From Arthrobacter crystallopoietes (GTDB lineage Bacteria > Actinomycetota > Actinomycetes > Actinomycetales > Micrococcaceae), in the NCBI RefSeq assembly GCF_017603825.1, contig NZ_CP072014.1, forward strand, positions 4,216,001 through 4,280,000: a stretch of 64,000 bases of DNA. Reading direction: 5' to 3'. Both the position numbers and the translations under genes were made by a program. The notes beneath the pieces were generated by a model. That model worked only from the letters and a program-made list of their open reading frames with translations. It had not been told where the DNA came from and ran no database searches. Positions within the stretch are counted from its first letter, which is position 1. The number at the start of each line of letters is the position of its first letter. This document shows positions 24,373 through 33,426 of the stretch, piece by piece.

Positions 24373-25251
24373 TCAGACGTGGCCCGGCGCATCCAGCCCG
24401 TGCACGCCCTCCTGCGGAACCACGACCATGGGCACGGGCAGCGCCCGGAGCACCTTCAGCGCCGTGCTGCCCAGGAACAGCCGGTTGCGCTGGGCGAGCC
24501 GGCTTGAACCGATGATCACCAGTTCGCCGTCGTCCCAGTCCAGGCTGTCGATGGCCTCTTCGATGCTCCGTCCGTGCGCCACGGTGACGGTTGCGGTTCC
24601 GTCCAGTGCATTGGTTGCGGCTTCTGCCAGGACCGAGTTGGCGTGCAGATGGGCCTGGTGTATTGCCTCGCCCGAGTCCGAGCGTTCGTGCGTGTCCAGC
24701 GCCACGAGCGAGACCAGCCGCAGCGGCAGGCCACGACGGCGGGCAGCCCGCAGCGCCACATCCCGAGCCGTCTGGGCACCCTGCCGCTCGCCGATGAACG
24801 CCGTCAGACGGGTCAGCGGCCCCTTCCGCTGGTAGCCGCGCGGCGCAAGGGCCACGGGCACCGGAGAGGCGTGCAGCAAGGCGTTGGCGACGCTGCCTAC
24901 CGAGAACCGTTTGAACAGCCCGTTGGAGGCGGCACCGATGACGATCAGCGCGGCCGATTGCGCAGTGGCTGTTTCGATCAGGCCTTCGGCGAAGGAATCC
25001 GAGTCCACCACCCGGAATTCGGCGTCGATATCCGAAGGGACCAGTTTCAGCGCTTCGCGGCGCGCGGTCAGGACCTCCTGCTCGCCGGCGCTGATGCGTT
25101 TGCCCTGCGGATTGACGGCTACGTAGGGCGCGTTCTCCGGCACCACGTAGACGATCTCCAGCCCGGTCCCCTGCGCCCGCGCAACGGTTACTGCCAGCGC
25201 GATGGCATCGGCTCCCCGGTCATCCGGCTGGTACCCCACGACATATCGCAT
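24373..25251 (-). CDS. Universal stress protein with two UspA domains
   Basis: The protein has 292 residues and two tandem UspA domains (about 1-140 and 150-290). The first begins MRYVVGYQPDDRGADA and ends with VIGAASNGLFKRFSVGSVANALL. The second ends GELVIIGSSRLAQRNRLFLGSTALKVL. Both contain the G-x2-G-x9-G-(S/T) ATP-binding pattern in recognisable form. The start is ATG at 25251 with GGAGG nine bases upstream; a GTG at 25260 overlaps that site. The role is probably in stress or starvation survival. Confidence 0.9.
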   Translation of the reverse strand: MRYVVGYQPDDRGADAIALAVTVARAQGTGLEIVYVVPENAPYVAVNPQGKRISAGEQEVLTARREALKLVPSDIDAEFRVVDSDSFAEGLIETATAQSAALIVIGAASNGLFKRFSVGSVANALLHASPVPVALAPRGYQRKGPLTRLTAFIGERQGAQTARDVALRAARRRGLPLRLVSLVALDTHERSDSGEAIHQAHLHANSVLAEAATNALDGTATVTVAHGRSIEEAIDSLDWDDGELVIIGSSRLAQRNRLFLGSTALKVLRALPVPMVVVPQEGVHGLDAPGHV

Positions 25252-25350
25252 CCGTTCCACCCTCCACCGCCGCGGCGGTCACCGCATGAGCATTATGAAG
25301 CGACTCTACCGTGAGGCAGGACACATTTCATCAGCGGGATCCGGAAGCCG

Positions 25351-25391
25351 CGAGGGGGCAGGACCGGCCGCTGCCGGGTCCTGCCCCCTCG
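25351..25391 (-). terminator. Hairpin terminator downstream of gabT
   Basis: A perfect 15-bp GC-rich stem (25351-25365 with 25377-25391) with an 11-nt loop lies 19 bp past the gabT stop on the minus strand. There is no U-tract, as is common for actinobacterial hairpin terminators. Confidence 0.7.
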
Positions 25392-25409
25392 GACAGATGC
25401 GTTGAAGGG

Positions 25410-26789
25410 TCAGGCGGCGGCTGCGCGGATGGCGCCTTCGAGCACGTCGAGGGCATCCGCCAGCAGGTCGTCGCCGATGACCAGCGGCGGCAGGAGACGG
25501 ACCACGTTGCCGTAGGTGCCGCAGGTCAGGATGATGACGCCTTCCTTCAGGCAGGCGGCGGAAATGGCCTTGGTCGCCTCGGCGTTCGGGGCCTTGGTAG
25601 TCCCGGCGGTCCCCGGCTGCACAAATTCCAGCGCCAGCATGGCTCCGCGGCCACGGACCTCGCCGATGATGTCGACCTCGGCGGCCAGCTTATCCAGCCG
25701 GGCACGCACCTGGGACTCGATCGAACGCGCCCGCGCGTTCAGGTCCTGCTCCTTCATCGTTTCGATTGCAGCCAGTGCCGCGGCGCAGGCCACGGGATTG
25801 CCGCCGTAGGTCCCGCCCAGTCCCCCGGCATGCACAGCATCCATCAGTTCCGCGCGCCCGGTGATCGCGGACAGCGGCATGCCGCCGGCGATCCCCTTGG
25901 CCATGGTGATGATGTCCGGGACGATGCCCTCGTGGTCGGAGGCGAACCACTCACCGGTGCGGCAGAAGCCGGCCTGGACCTCGTCCGCGATGAAGACAAC
26001 GCCCTTGTCCTTGGCCCAGGCGGCCAGCGCCGGCAGGAAGCCCTCGGCCGGGACGATGAAGCCGCCCTCGCCCTGGATCGGCTCGATCAGGATCGCGGCG
26101 ACGTTTTCGGCGCCGATCTGCTTTTCGATCATGGTGATCGCGCGGCGGGCCGCGTCCTCGCCCTTGATATCGGCTTCCTCGCGGAAGGGGTAGCTCATCG
26201 GCACGCGGTAGATCTCCGGTGCGAACGGGCCGAAGCTGCCGGCCGGGCTGGATTTGTAGGGGTTGGCCTTCGCCGTCAGGCCCATGGTGAGGTTGGTGCG
26301 GCCGTGGTACGCGTGGTCGAAGGCGACGACGGCGGTGCGTCCGGTAGCGACGCGGGCGACCTTGACGGCGTTTTCAACGGCTTCGGCACCTGAGTTGAAC
26401 AGTACGGTGCGCTTGTCATGGTCGCCCGGGGTCAGCTCGTTCAGCTGCTCGGCAACCGCGATGTAACCCTCATACGGGCTGACCATGAAGCAGGTATGCG
26501 TGAAGTGCTCCACCTGTTCCTTGACGGCGCCGACGACGGCGGGATCGGATGCGCCGACACTGGTCACGGCGATACCCGAGCCCAGGTCGATGAAGGAGTT
26601 GCCGTCGACGTCCTGGACAATGCCGCCGTCGGCGTCGGCCACGTAGACCGGCACGCCGGAGGCGACGCCGCTGGCCACGACCTTGGCACGGCGGGCAGCG
26701 AGTTCGACGGACTTGGGCCCGGGGAAGTCACCGAGGATTTTGCGCTTCTGCTCGAGCCGGAACTGGGGCTCGGTAGCCTGAGTGGTCAT
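25410..26789 (-). CDS. gabT: 4-aminobutyrate--2-oxoglutarate transaminase
   Basis: The protein has 459 residues, class III PLP-dependent aminotransferase. It converts GABA and 2-oxoglutarate to succinic semialdehyde and glutamate. Visible are the PLP-binding region FNSGAEAVENAVKVAR, the acidic residue in VFIADEVQAGFCRTG, and the Schiff-base lysine in TMAKGIAGGMP. The start is ATG at 26789 with AAAGG upstream. It lies 45 bp after the aminobutyraldehyde dehydrogenase gene on the same strand; the two together convert 4-aminobutanal through GABA to succinic semialdehyde. No succinate-semialdehyde dehydrogenase lies in the window. PucR at 30393 is the likely regulator. Confidence 0.95.
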   Translation of the reverse strand: MTTQATEPQFRLEQKRKILGDFPGPKSVELAARRAKVVASGVASGVPVYVADADGGIVQDVDGNSFIDLGSGIAVTSVGASDPAVVGAVKEQVEHFTHTCFMVSPYEGYIAVAEQLNELTPGDHDKRTVLFNSGAEAVENAVKVARVATGRTAVVAFDHAYHGRTNLTMGLTAKANPYKSSPAGSFGPFAPEIYRVPMSYPFREEADIKGEDAARRAITMIEKQIGAENVAAILIEPIQGEGGFIVPAEGFLPALAAWAKDKGVVFIADEVQAGFCRTGEWFASDHEGIVPDIITMAKGIAGGMPLSAITGRAELMDAVHAGGLGGTYGGNPVACAAALAAIETMKEQDLNARARSIESQVRARLDKLAAEVDIIGEVRGRGAMLALEFVQPGTAGTTKAPNAEATKAISAACLKEGVIILTCGTYGNVVRLLPPLVIGDDLLADALDVLEGAIRAAAA

Positions 26790-26834
26790 TATTTTGCCTT
26801 TCAACTTGTTCAGGTAGGTCGTTATTGTTCGTTG

Positions 26835-28265
26835 CTAAGCGTCCAAAGCGCTCATGACGTGCTTGATACGGGTATAGTCCTCGACGCCGTACATGGACAG
26901 GTCCTTGCCATAGCCGGACTGCTTGAATCCGCCGTGCGGCATTTCTGCCGTGAGCAGGATGTGGGTGTTGATCCAGACCGCGCCGAAGTCCAGATCACGG
27001 GAGACACGCATGGCCGTCCCGTGGTCGCTCGTCCAGACACTGGAGGCCAGGGCGTATTCGACGTCGTTCGCCAGCTCAACGGCTTCGGCCTCCGTGGCGA
27101 ACTTCTGCACGGTGATGACGGGGCCGAACGTTTCCTGCTGCACGATATCATCCGTCTGCTTCGCACCGGTGACGATAGTGGCTTCGTAGAAGAATCCCTT
27201 GTCGCCGGCGCGCTTGCCGCCGACCGCAACCGTGCAGTGTTCGGGCAGCGCGTCCATGACTGCGTTTACGGCATTGAAGTGGTTGATGTTGTTCAGGGGC
27301 CCGAAGTAGTTCTCGGCGTCATTCTCGGAGCCGGTCCGCAGCGTCCGGGTGTGCTCGACCATGGCGTTGACCAGATCATCGTGCGCGCTCTCTTCCACTA
27401 GCACGCGGGTGATGGCAGTGCAGTCCTGGCCTGCGTTGAAGAAGGCGAATTCGGCAATGGCCGCGGCACTCTTCTTGATGTCGGCGTCGGCGAAAACAAT
27501 GGCAGGCGCCTTGCCGCCCAGTTCCAGGTGTGCGCGCTTCAGGCCCTTGGCGGCTCCGCTGGCCACGGCGATTCCGGCGCGTACAGAGCCTGTAATGGAA
27601 ACCAGGCCAGGGGTCTTGTGTTCCACCATGGCAGCGCCCGTGCCGCCATTGCCGAGCACCACATTGACGACGCCGGCCGGGAAGATGTCCTTGACCAGCC
27701 GGGCCAGCACCAAAGTGGACTCCGGCGTCGTGTCGGAAGGCTTGAGCACCACGGTGTTGCCGGCGGCAAGGGCCGGGCCGATCTTCCAGACGGCCATCAG
27801 CAGCGGATAGTTCCACGGTGCCACCTGTGCGACCACGCCGATCGGTTCACGGCGCACAAAGGACGTATGTCCTTCCATGTATTCGCCGGCGGACTTGCCT
27901 TCGAGCAGGCGTGCGGCCCCGCCGAAGAAGCGCAACTGGTCGGCACCGGCGGCCACCTCCTCGGAGGCAATCATTTCCCTGACCTGGCCGGTGTTGCGGT
28001 GCTGCGCCTCGACCAGTTCCTCGCTGTGGGCTTCCATCGCGTCCGCGAGCTTGAGCAGCAGCAACTGGCGCTGGCTGGGTGTGGCGTGTTTCCAGCTCTT
28101 GAAAGCCGCGGCCGCCGCAGCCATCGCATCATCAACATCGGATTCAACCGAGACCGGGGACTGGGCCACCACTTCGCCGTTAGTCGGGTTGATGATGTCG
28201 AGCAGTTCGGTTCCGGCGGGAGTGACGAATTCGCCGTTGATGAAGTTCTGCAGGGTCTGAACCAC
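26835..28265 (-). CDS. Gamma-aminobutyraldehyde dehydrogenase (putrescine/GABA pathway)
   Basis: The protein has 476 residues, NAD(P)-dependent aldehyde dehydrogenase family. The general base glutamate is in HLELGGKAP and the catalytic cysteine in NAGQDCTAI. NAGQDCTA plus the C-terminal GGFKQSGYGKDLSMYGVEDYTRIKHV are typical of PatD/YdcW-type 4-aminobutanal dehydrogenases rather than succinate-semialdehyde dehydrogenases. The start is GTG at 28265 with AAGGGA upstream. It is followed by gabT. A 230-bp gap before metS probably contains its promoter. Confidence 0.88.
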   Translation of the reverse strand: MVQTLQNFINGEFVTPAGTELLDIINPTNGEVVAQSPVSVESDVDDAMAAAAAAFKSWKHATPSQRQLLLLKLADAMEAHSEELVEAQHRNTGQVREMIASEEVAAGADQLRFFGGAARLLEGKSAGEYMEGHTSFVRREPIGVVAQVAPWNYPLLMAVWKIGPALAAGNTVVLKPSDTTPESTLVLARLVKDIFPAGVVNVVLGNGGTGAAMVEHKTPGLVSITGSVRAGIAVASGAAKGLKRAHLELGGKAPAIVFADADIKKSAAAIAEFAFFNAGQDCTAITRVLVEESAHDDLVNAMVEHTRTLRTGSENDAENYFGPLNNINHFNAVNAVMDALPEHCTVAVGGKRAGDKGFFYEATIVTGAKQTDDIVQQETFGPVITVQKFATEAEAVELANDVEYALASSVWTSDHGTAMRVSRDLDFGAVWINTHILLTAEMPHGGFKQSGYGKDLSMYGVEDYTRIKHVMSALDA

Positions 28266-28442
28266 GGTTTACATCCCTTTTCTGGCCTCAGGCCGTAACG
28301 CGCATAACCGGTCAGCGGCTGTGATTGCCGCAACACTGCCGACAATATGCCCCAGGCCCGGCCCGCAGCCATAGCTTCCTGCACACGGACCGGCGCTGAC
28401 GTTCGTGCACATGCCCAACCGGACTTGCACGCCGGACGCGTC

Positions 28443-28472
28443 GATGCCCCGCTGCGCAGGCAACGGGGCATC
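28443..28472 (-). terminator. Weak hairpin downstream of metS
   Basis: A 9-bp perfect stem (28443-28451 with 28464-28472) with a 12-nt loop lies 21 bp after the metS stop on the minus strand, with no U-tract. It could end the metP-metS transcript before the dehydrogenase promoter. Confidence 0.4.
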
Positions 28473-28493
28473 ATCAGGATGAAGCAACGGGCA

Positions 28494-28631
28494 TCAGAGC
28501 TCCGGTGCGTGCTCCTCGGGCATTCTGGTGTCGTCTTCCGGGTGCCGCTGGAGGTTGACCAAGGCGAGGCCGAGGCCTCCCCAAACGGTCAGGATGGAAA
28601 TGATCAGCATGATAATGGCCGCGGTGCTCAT
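28494..28631 (-). CDS. metS: MetS family small subunit of the NSS transporter
   Basis: A 45-residue membrane peptide beginning [12 protein letters not shown], with a single hydrophobic helix (about residues 4-26) and then a charged tail. In Corynebacterium glutamicum MetS is an essential small subunit of the MetPS methionine/alanine importer, with this size and shape. Its ATG overlaps the metP stop (ATGA at 28628-28631), confirming that they are one unit. Confidence 0.85.
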   Translation of the reverse strand: MSTAAIIMLIISILTVWGGLGLALVNLQRHPEDDTRMPEEHAPEL

Positions 28632-30199
28632 TTGCTTACCTCTTTCCTATTCGGCGCATCCAGCACAGGATCGTTGGCCGCGGATTTGCTGCTCCAGGGG
28701 ATGAGCGACAGGACCAGTGCAACCACGATCAGCGCCACCACCATGCCCCAGCCAAAAACGCCCACAAACCACGTTGGCATCTCGGCGTAGCCTTCCTGGA
28801 TTTTCTTGATCAGCTCGCTAATGAGAATGTAGCCCAGGACGATAGGCGACAGGATGCCCACGAGGATCCGCCAGCCAAGCCCGAGCTTGATGGAAGACAC
28901 GTCGCTGACGTGCCCGCCCAGCAGCGGCAGCTTCCGAAAAGCGTACGTCAGCAGCAGGACCGTGACCAACGCACAGGCCATAATGCCGAAGTTGTTGACG
29001 AAGGCGTCCGTGACATCCAGGAGATTCAGTCCAGTGGTGGTCGGGAACAGCAGGATCGAGATCAGTGCCAGCGGGATACCAACGATCCACGTGGTCTTCA
29101 CCCGTCCCATACCCAGCTTGTCCTGCACAGCCGAGATGATCACCTCGATGATACTGATCAGCGAGGTGAAGCCGGCGAAGACCAGCGATCCGAAGAAGAG
29201 GACGCCAAGCAGCGCGCCCAGCGGGGCCTCGGAGATGATGGTCGGGAACGCGATAAAGGCAAGGCCGATACCGCCGGAACCGGCCACCTCTCCGACCTCT
29301 GCGCCTGCGGTGAAGGCCATGAAACCGACGGCGGCAAAAACACCAATGCCAGCCAGGATCTCGAAACCGGAGTTGGAGAAGGCCACCACAAAGCCGGAGC
29401 CGGTCAGGTCGGTTTTGCGCTTGAGGTAGGAGGCGTACGTGACCATGATGCCGAATGCCACAGACAGTGAGAAGAAGATCTGGCCGTAGGCAGCCGCCCA
29501 AACACCGGTGTTGGTCAGCGCGCCCCAGTCCGGGGTGAACAGGGCGTCCAGCCCGTCAGCCGCACCGGGGAGGAACAGCGACTGGACCACTAGGAGCAGG
29601 AACATCACCAGCAGCAGCGGCAGGAAGATGATGTTTGCCCGGCCAATGCCTTTCTGGACGCCCGCAGCCAGGACCAGCAGCACCAGGGCCCAGACAATGA
29701 CCAGCGGAATGAGCACATTGGGCACGAAATCGAAGCCGATGTTGATGTTCTCGCTGACCTGGAGGAAGTCGCTGATAAAGAATGTGGCCGGATCCGCGCC
29801 CCAGGCTTCGGTGAACGAGAAGATCATGTACATGCCGGCCCACGCGATTATTACCGCGTAGTAGATGGAGATGATGAAGCAGATAGCGACCTGCCACCAG
29901 CCGAGCCCTTCGGCCTTCGGCGTCAGGCGTCGATAAGCCAGCGGCGCAGAGCCCCGGTGGCGGTGCCCCACTGCATAATCAAGGAACAACAGCGGAATGC
30001 CAGCCGTCAACAGAGCGACCAGGTACGGAATGATGAATGCCCCGCCGCCGTTTTCATAGGCGACGTAGGGAAAGCGCCAGATATTTCCCAGGCCGACGGC
30101 GGAGCCGATGGCGGCGAGAATGAATACTTTTCGGGTGGACCACATCTCGCGCGGCGGCTTGGCCGGCGGCGCCCCCTTCGGGTGCGACAGATTGCTCAT
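28628..30199 (-). CDS. metP: Sodium-dependent NSS family transporter (MetP-like)
   Basis: The protein has 523 residues with about twelve membrane helices. The neurotransmitter:sodium symporter signature [20 protein letters not shown] in helix 1 contains the sodium/substrate-binding unwound segment. MetP homologues import methionine and alanine together with MetS, which follows here with an ATGA overlap. The location beside GABA/putrescine genes and PucR leaves open that the substrate is a related amino compound instead. The promoter is in the 193-bp divergent gap to pucR. Confidence 0.88.
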   Translation of the reverse strand: MSNLSHPKGAPPAKPPREMWSTRKVFILAAIGSAVGLGNIWRFPYVAYENGGGAFIIPYLVALLTAGIPLLFLDYAVGHRHRGSAPLAYRRLTPKAEGLGWWQVAICFIISIYYAVIIAWAGMYMIFSFTEAWGADPATFFISDFLQVSENINIGFDFVPNVLIPLVIVWALVLLVLAAGVQKGIGRANIIFLPLLLVMFLLLVVQSLFLPGAADGLDALFTPDWGALTNTGVWAAAYGQIFFSLSVAFGIMVTYASYLKRKTDLTGSGFVVAFSNSGFEILAGIGVFAAVGFMAFTAGAEVGEVAGSGGIGLAFIAFPTIISEAPLGALLGVLFFGSLVFAGFTSLISIIEVIISAVQDKLGMGRVKTTWIVGIPLALISILLFPTTTGLNLLDVTDAFVNNFGIMACALVTVLLLTYAFRKLPLLGGHVSDVSSIKLGLGWRILVGILSPIVLGYILISELIKKIQEGYAEMPTWFVGVFGWGMVVALIVVALVLSLIPWSSKSAANDPVLDAPNRKEVSK

Positions 30200-30356
30200 G
30201 CTGGGACCTCATAACGATTGCAAAATGACTGATTTCGCCCATCATAGACCCGGCCCCATGCGCGAGGAACAACACCCCGCGGGTGAACGCACAAACCGTT
30301 ACCGCTGTTGCAGGATGCCTTTCCGTGATTCCAATGCCCCGCCAAAGGCGCCCGTA

Positions 30357-30368
30357 GTGCACGTGCAC
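30357..30368. promoter_or_regulatory. 12-bp palindrome in the metP-pucR divergent region
   Basis: GTGCACGTGCAC is a perfect palindrome lying about 25 bp upstream of the pucR start codon, where the -35 box would be. It is a candidate PucR autoregulatory operator. Confidence 0.5.
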
Positions 30369-30380
30369 AATTAATGCCCG

Positions 30381-30386
30381 TATAGT
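30381..30386 (+). promoter_or_regulatory. -10 box of pucR, probably leaderless transcript
   Basis: TATAGT (5/6 to TATAAT) ends six bases before the pucR ATG, which would place the transcription start at or next to the start codon. No ribosome-binding site precedes the gene, consistent with leaderless translation. Confidence 0.55.
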
Positions 30387-30392
30387 TGCCCT

Positions 30393-31826
30393 ATGGCTGT
30401 CTCTCTTGCCAATCTTCTGGCCCAAAAGTCCCTGCACCTGCGCGTCGTGGGGAAGGCAGCCGGTAATCCCGATGCTGCCATCACCTGGGTGGCGACGACC
30501 GAACTGGAAGACCCGCTGCCTTTCCTCGGCGGCGGCGAAGTAGTGCTGACCACCGGTTTGCGCCAAAAGACCGCTGCCGCCCAGCGGCGCTTCGTTGCAC
30601 GGGTCCACGAGGCAGGCGCCGTCGCCATCGGCTTCGCTTTGGGCCTCTCGCACAGCAAAGTGCCACCGGCGTTCCTGAACGAGGCAGACCAGCTGAACCT
30701 GCCGGTATTCGAGATACCGTACGAAACGCCCTTCGTCGCGATCAGCCGGATGGTCGCCGATGCCATCTCGGCCGACCACTACCGCAAACTGGAGCGGCTG
30801 CTCTCCGACCACCAGGCTCTCTCGGCCTCGCTGCTGGGCGGCGGCGGCCTGCCGGCACTGCTGCGCACCCTGGCCGGAATGGTGGGTACCGACGTCGAGC
30901 TTTCGCAGTATGGGGCAGTGCTGTTCAGCACCGGAGCCGGCGCTACCGGCAGCTGGAACAAGGTGCCCATCGCCACCGGGCTGAAGGACAGGTGCACGCT
31001 CGCACTGGCCGAACCGTATGACCGCAATGCCATTGTGGACTATGCACAGAGCATGATCAGCCTGGAACTAAGCAACCAGGCCAAGCACCGGGCGGCCCAG
31101 CGCAATGCCGCCGGGCAAATCCTGCAGGACATCGTCCGCGGCACCCTGCAGGGCCAGGACGCGACGCTGCGGCTGAATACGATCGGCGTCGACACCACGC
31201 GGCGCCAACTGGTCATGCTGGTCCAGACCGCCAGCGGGCAGCGCGCCGCCCTGCGGACGTTGCCCCTGCCCGCAGCCTTTGAGGGGACCGCCACCGGACT
31301 GGTCGATGAGCGGTTGGTCCTGGTGGTCCGGGACGCGGAATCCGGCGAGCGCCTCGGCGAGGAACTCAGCAACTACCTGTACGACGCCGGCCTGACCGCC
31401 ACCGTGGGTGTGGGTGGCAGCTATGCCCAGCCCAACGGCCTGCGCTGGAGCTACTTCGAGGCGAAGGAAGCCCTCACCCACGGCGCCCGGCTGAACGTGC
31501 CGCAGCGGCTGTCACTGACCTCGCTGCTGATGGCCTCCGAAGATGTGCCGCTGGCCGACCTCGCCGCCGAAGCACTGGATCCGCTCTCCGAGTTCGACGC
31601 CGCCCACGATGCCCAGCTCATGTCCACGCTGGAAACCTATCTGGAACTGAACGGCTCGGTGGCCGCGGTCGCCGAGACCCTCGGGCTGCACCGCAACTCC
31701 GTGCGGTACCGGCTGGCCCAGATCATCGAGCTAACCGGCTACGATCCGGCGTCTACGGCGGACCGGGTCCATCTCTGGCTGGCCTTGACCGTGCGCCGGC
31801 TCGCCGCCGAATCCGGTTCCGCCTAG
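30393..31826 (+). CDS. PucR family transcriptional regulator of the GABA/putrescine cluster
   Basis: The protein has 477 residues. The N-terminal PucR domain (residues 1-125, with LEDPLPFLGGGEVVLTTG) is followed by a central GGDEF-like/CdaR region and a C-terminal HTH_30 DNA-binding domain (VAAVAETLGLHRNSVRYRLAQI, about 425-446). PucR regulators commonly activate adjacent purine or amino-acid catabolic genes; divergence from metP and proximity to gabT suggest control of GABA/putrescine use. Its stop overlaps the convergent fprA2 stop in CTAG. Confidence 0.9.
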   Translation: MAVSLANLLAQKSLHLRVVGKAAGNPDAAITWVATTELEDPLPFLGGGEVVLTTGLRQKTAAAQRRFVARVHEAGAVAIGFALGLSHSKVPPAFLNEADQLNLPVFEIPYETPFVAISRMVADAISADHYRKLERLLSDHQALSASLLGGGGLPALLRTLAGMVGTDVELSQYGAVLFSTGAGATGSWNKVPIATGLKDRCTLALAEPYDRNAIVDYAQSMISLELSNQAKHRAAQRNAAGQILQDIVRGTLQGQDATLRLNTIGVDTTRRQLVMLVQTASGQRAALRTLPLPAAFEGTATGLVDERLVLVVRDAESGERLGEELSNYLYDAGLTATVGVGGSYAQPNGLRWSYFEAKEALTHGARLNVPQRLSLTSLLMASEDVPLADLAAEALDPLSEFDAAHDAQLMSTLETYLELNGSVAAVAETLGLHRNSVRYRLAQIIELTGYDPASTADRVHLWLALTVRRLAAESGSA

Positions 31827-33361
31827 CTCCGTTCCGTTCCGGCGGCAACAGCTGCGGCCATTCCCCCGGCGGCGGCCTCCGATGAACGGGAAATCCGGAC
31901 CATGTCTTCCCGGGGTACTACCTTGATCCGTTCGCGTGCCACCGGGCCGGCTGCCGTTGCTTCGGCACCGAGTGCGCGCTCGTGCGCATCCAGTTCCAAC
32001 CAGCCGTCCCATGTGGTGTATTCCACGCCGCGGTTCCCGAGCAGTTCCAGGATGGCGGCTTCGTCCGGCCGCGCCGCAGCCGGCAGTCCGGCGCGGTCCG
32101 CCAGCAGATGGGTGACGGTTTCCAGCGCGTCGCCCTTAGTGTGCCCGATCAGGCCCACCGGACCCCGTTTGATCCAGCCCGTGGCGTACAGCCCCGGTAC
32201 CGGATTCCCGTCAGCATCCAGCACTTTGCCGCCGTCGTTCGGGACCACGCCGCGCTGGTGGTCGAATTCGACGTCGGGCAGCGCGGACCCGAAGTAGCCC
32301 ACCGCCCGGTAGACGGCCTGGACCGGGTACTCAACGATCTCGCCGGTGCCGCGCACGTTGCCGGTGCCGTCGAGTTCGGAGCGCTCGAAACGGATTCCCG
32401 TGGTCCGGCCGGCTGCCTCGCCACTGCCGGCGAGGATCTCCACCGGGTTGTGCAGGAAATGCAGGTGCAGCCGGCGCGATGCTCCGGTGTCCTGCTCCTC
32501 CACGAGCCAGTTGGTGAGCGTGTTGACCATCGTCTTGGTCTGGTTATTGGAGCGGATCTGCTCGTCGGAGCCTTCGTCGAAGTCAAAGTCCTCCGGATAA
32601 AGGACAATGTCGACGTCACGGGAATGCGAGAGCTCGCGCAGCTCCAGCGGAGTGAACTTCACCTGCGCCGGACCGCGGCGGCCGAAGACGTGGACGTCGG
32701 TAACGGGTGAATTTTTCAGGCCCCGGTAGACGTTGTCCGGGATCTCGGTAGCCAGCAGGTCATCGGCATCCTTGGAGAGGATCCGTGCCACGTCCAGGGC
32801 CACGTTGCCATTACCTATGACCGCGATCTCCTTGGCCTCCAGCGGCCATTCGCGGGGAACGTCCGGGTGGCCGTCATACCAGGAGACGAAGTCCGCCCCG
32901 CCGAAGGAGCCCTCAAGCTCGACGCCGGGAATGTTCAGGTCTGCGTCCTTGATGGCGCCGGTGGCGAAGATGACCGCGTCATAGTGTTCGCGCAGATCGG
33001 CCAGGGACAGGTCCGTGCCGTAGTCCACATTGCCGAAGAACCGGATATCACCGCGGTCCAGCACCTTGTGCAGCGCCGTCACGATCCCCTTGATGCGGGG
33101 GTGGTCCGGGGCGACGCCGTAGCGGATCAGGCCGTACGGAGCCGGGTAGCGGTCGAAGAGGTCGATGCTGACCTGCACCGCACCGGAGGCCACCTCATCG
33201 CTTTTCGTGAGGATATCGGCGGCATAAACGCCGGCCGGACCGGAACCAACGACGGCGACGCGAAGCGGCCTGGCGCCGTCGGAATGAGGAGCCAGTGCAG
33301 CCTCCGGCTTGGATGGCTTTCCTGCGCCTGAATGGGGCGAGGCAAGGGGGGATGCTGTCAT
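31823..33361 (-). CDS. fprA: Ferredoxin-NADP+ reductase FprA (second copy, sulfur operon)
   Basis: A 512-residue paralogue of the enzyme at 7875-9302 with an extra N-terminal ~20 and C-terminal ~15 Ala/Gly-rich residues. FAD motif VAVVGSGPAGVYAADIL and NADPH motif IAVIGNGNVALDVARIL are intact. It is the last gene of the minus-strand sulfite-reductase/cysHDN/ssu operon, 65 bp after the permease gene. In C. glutamicum fpr2 is likewise linked to cysIXHDNYZ, where it supplies electrons via ferredoxin to sulfite reductase; that role fits here. A central tract of about 320 bp is almost identical to the first copy. Confidence 0.94.
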   Translation of the reverse strand: MTASPLASPHSGAGKPSKPEAALAPHSDGARPLRVAVVGSGPAGVYAADILTKSDEVASGAVQVSIDLFDRYPAPYGLIRYGVAPDHPRIKGIVTALHKVLDRGDIRFFGNVDYGTDLSLADLREHYDAVIFATGAIKDADLNIPGVELEGSFGGADFVSWYDGHPDVPREWPLEAKEIAVIGNGNVALDVARILSKDADDLLATEIPDNVYRGLKNSPVTDVHVFGRRGPAQVKFTPLELRELSHSRDVDIVLYPEDFDFDEGSDEQIRSNNQTKTMVNTLTNWLVEEQDTGASRRLHLHFLHNPVEILAGSGEAAGRTTGIRFERSELDGTGNVRGTGEIVEYPVQAVYRAVGYFGSALPDVEFDHQRGVVPNDGGKVLDADGNPVPGLYATGWIKRGPVGLIGHTKGDALETVTHLLADRAGLPAAARPDEAAILELLGNRGVEYTTWDGWLELDAHERALGAEATAAGPVARERIKVVPREDMVRISRSSEAAAGGMAAAVAAGTERS

Positions 33362-33426
33362 CGGAGTGTTCCTTTCGGGGAATCCAGGTCAATGGGAAGA
33401 GAGGTTGTGAGGGGATCTTGCAGGAC

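Noticed and set aside
28321..28346. Imperfect repeat ATTGCCG / CGACAAT upstream of the aminobutyraldehyde dehydrogenase gene as a PucR operator
   Set aside because: Only six of seven arm positions pair and it does not resemble the palindrome before pucR.
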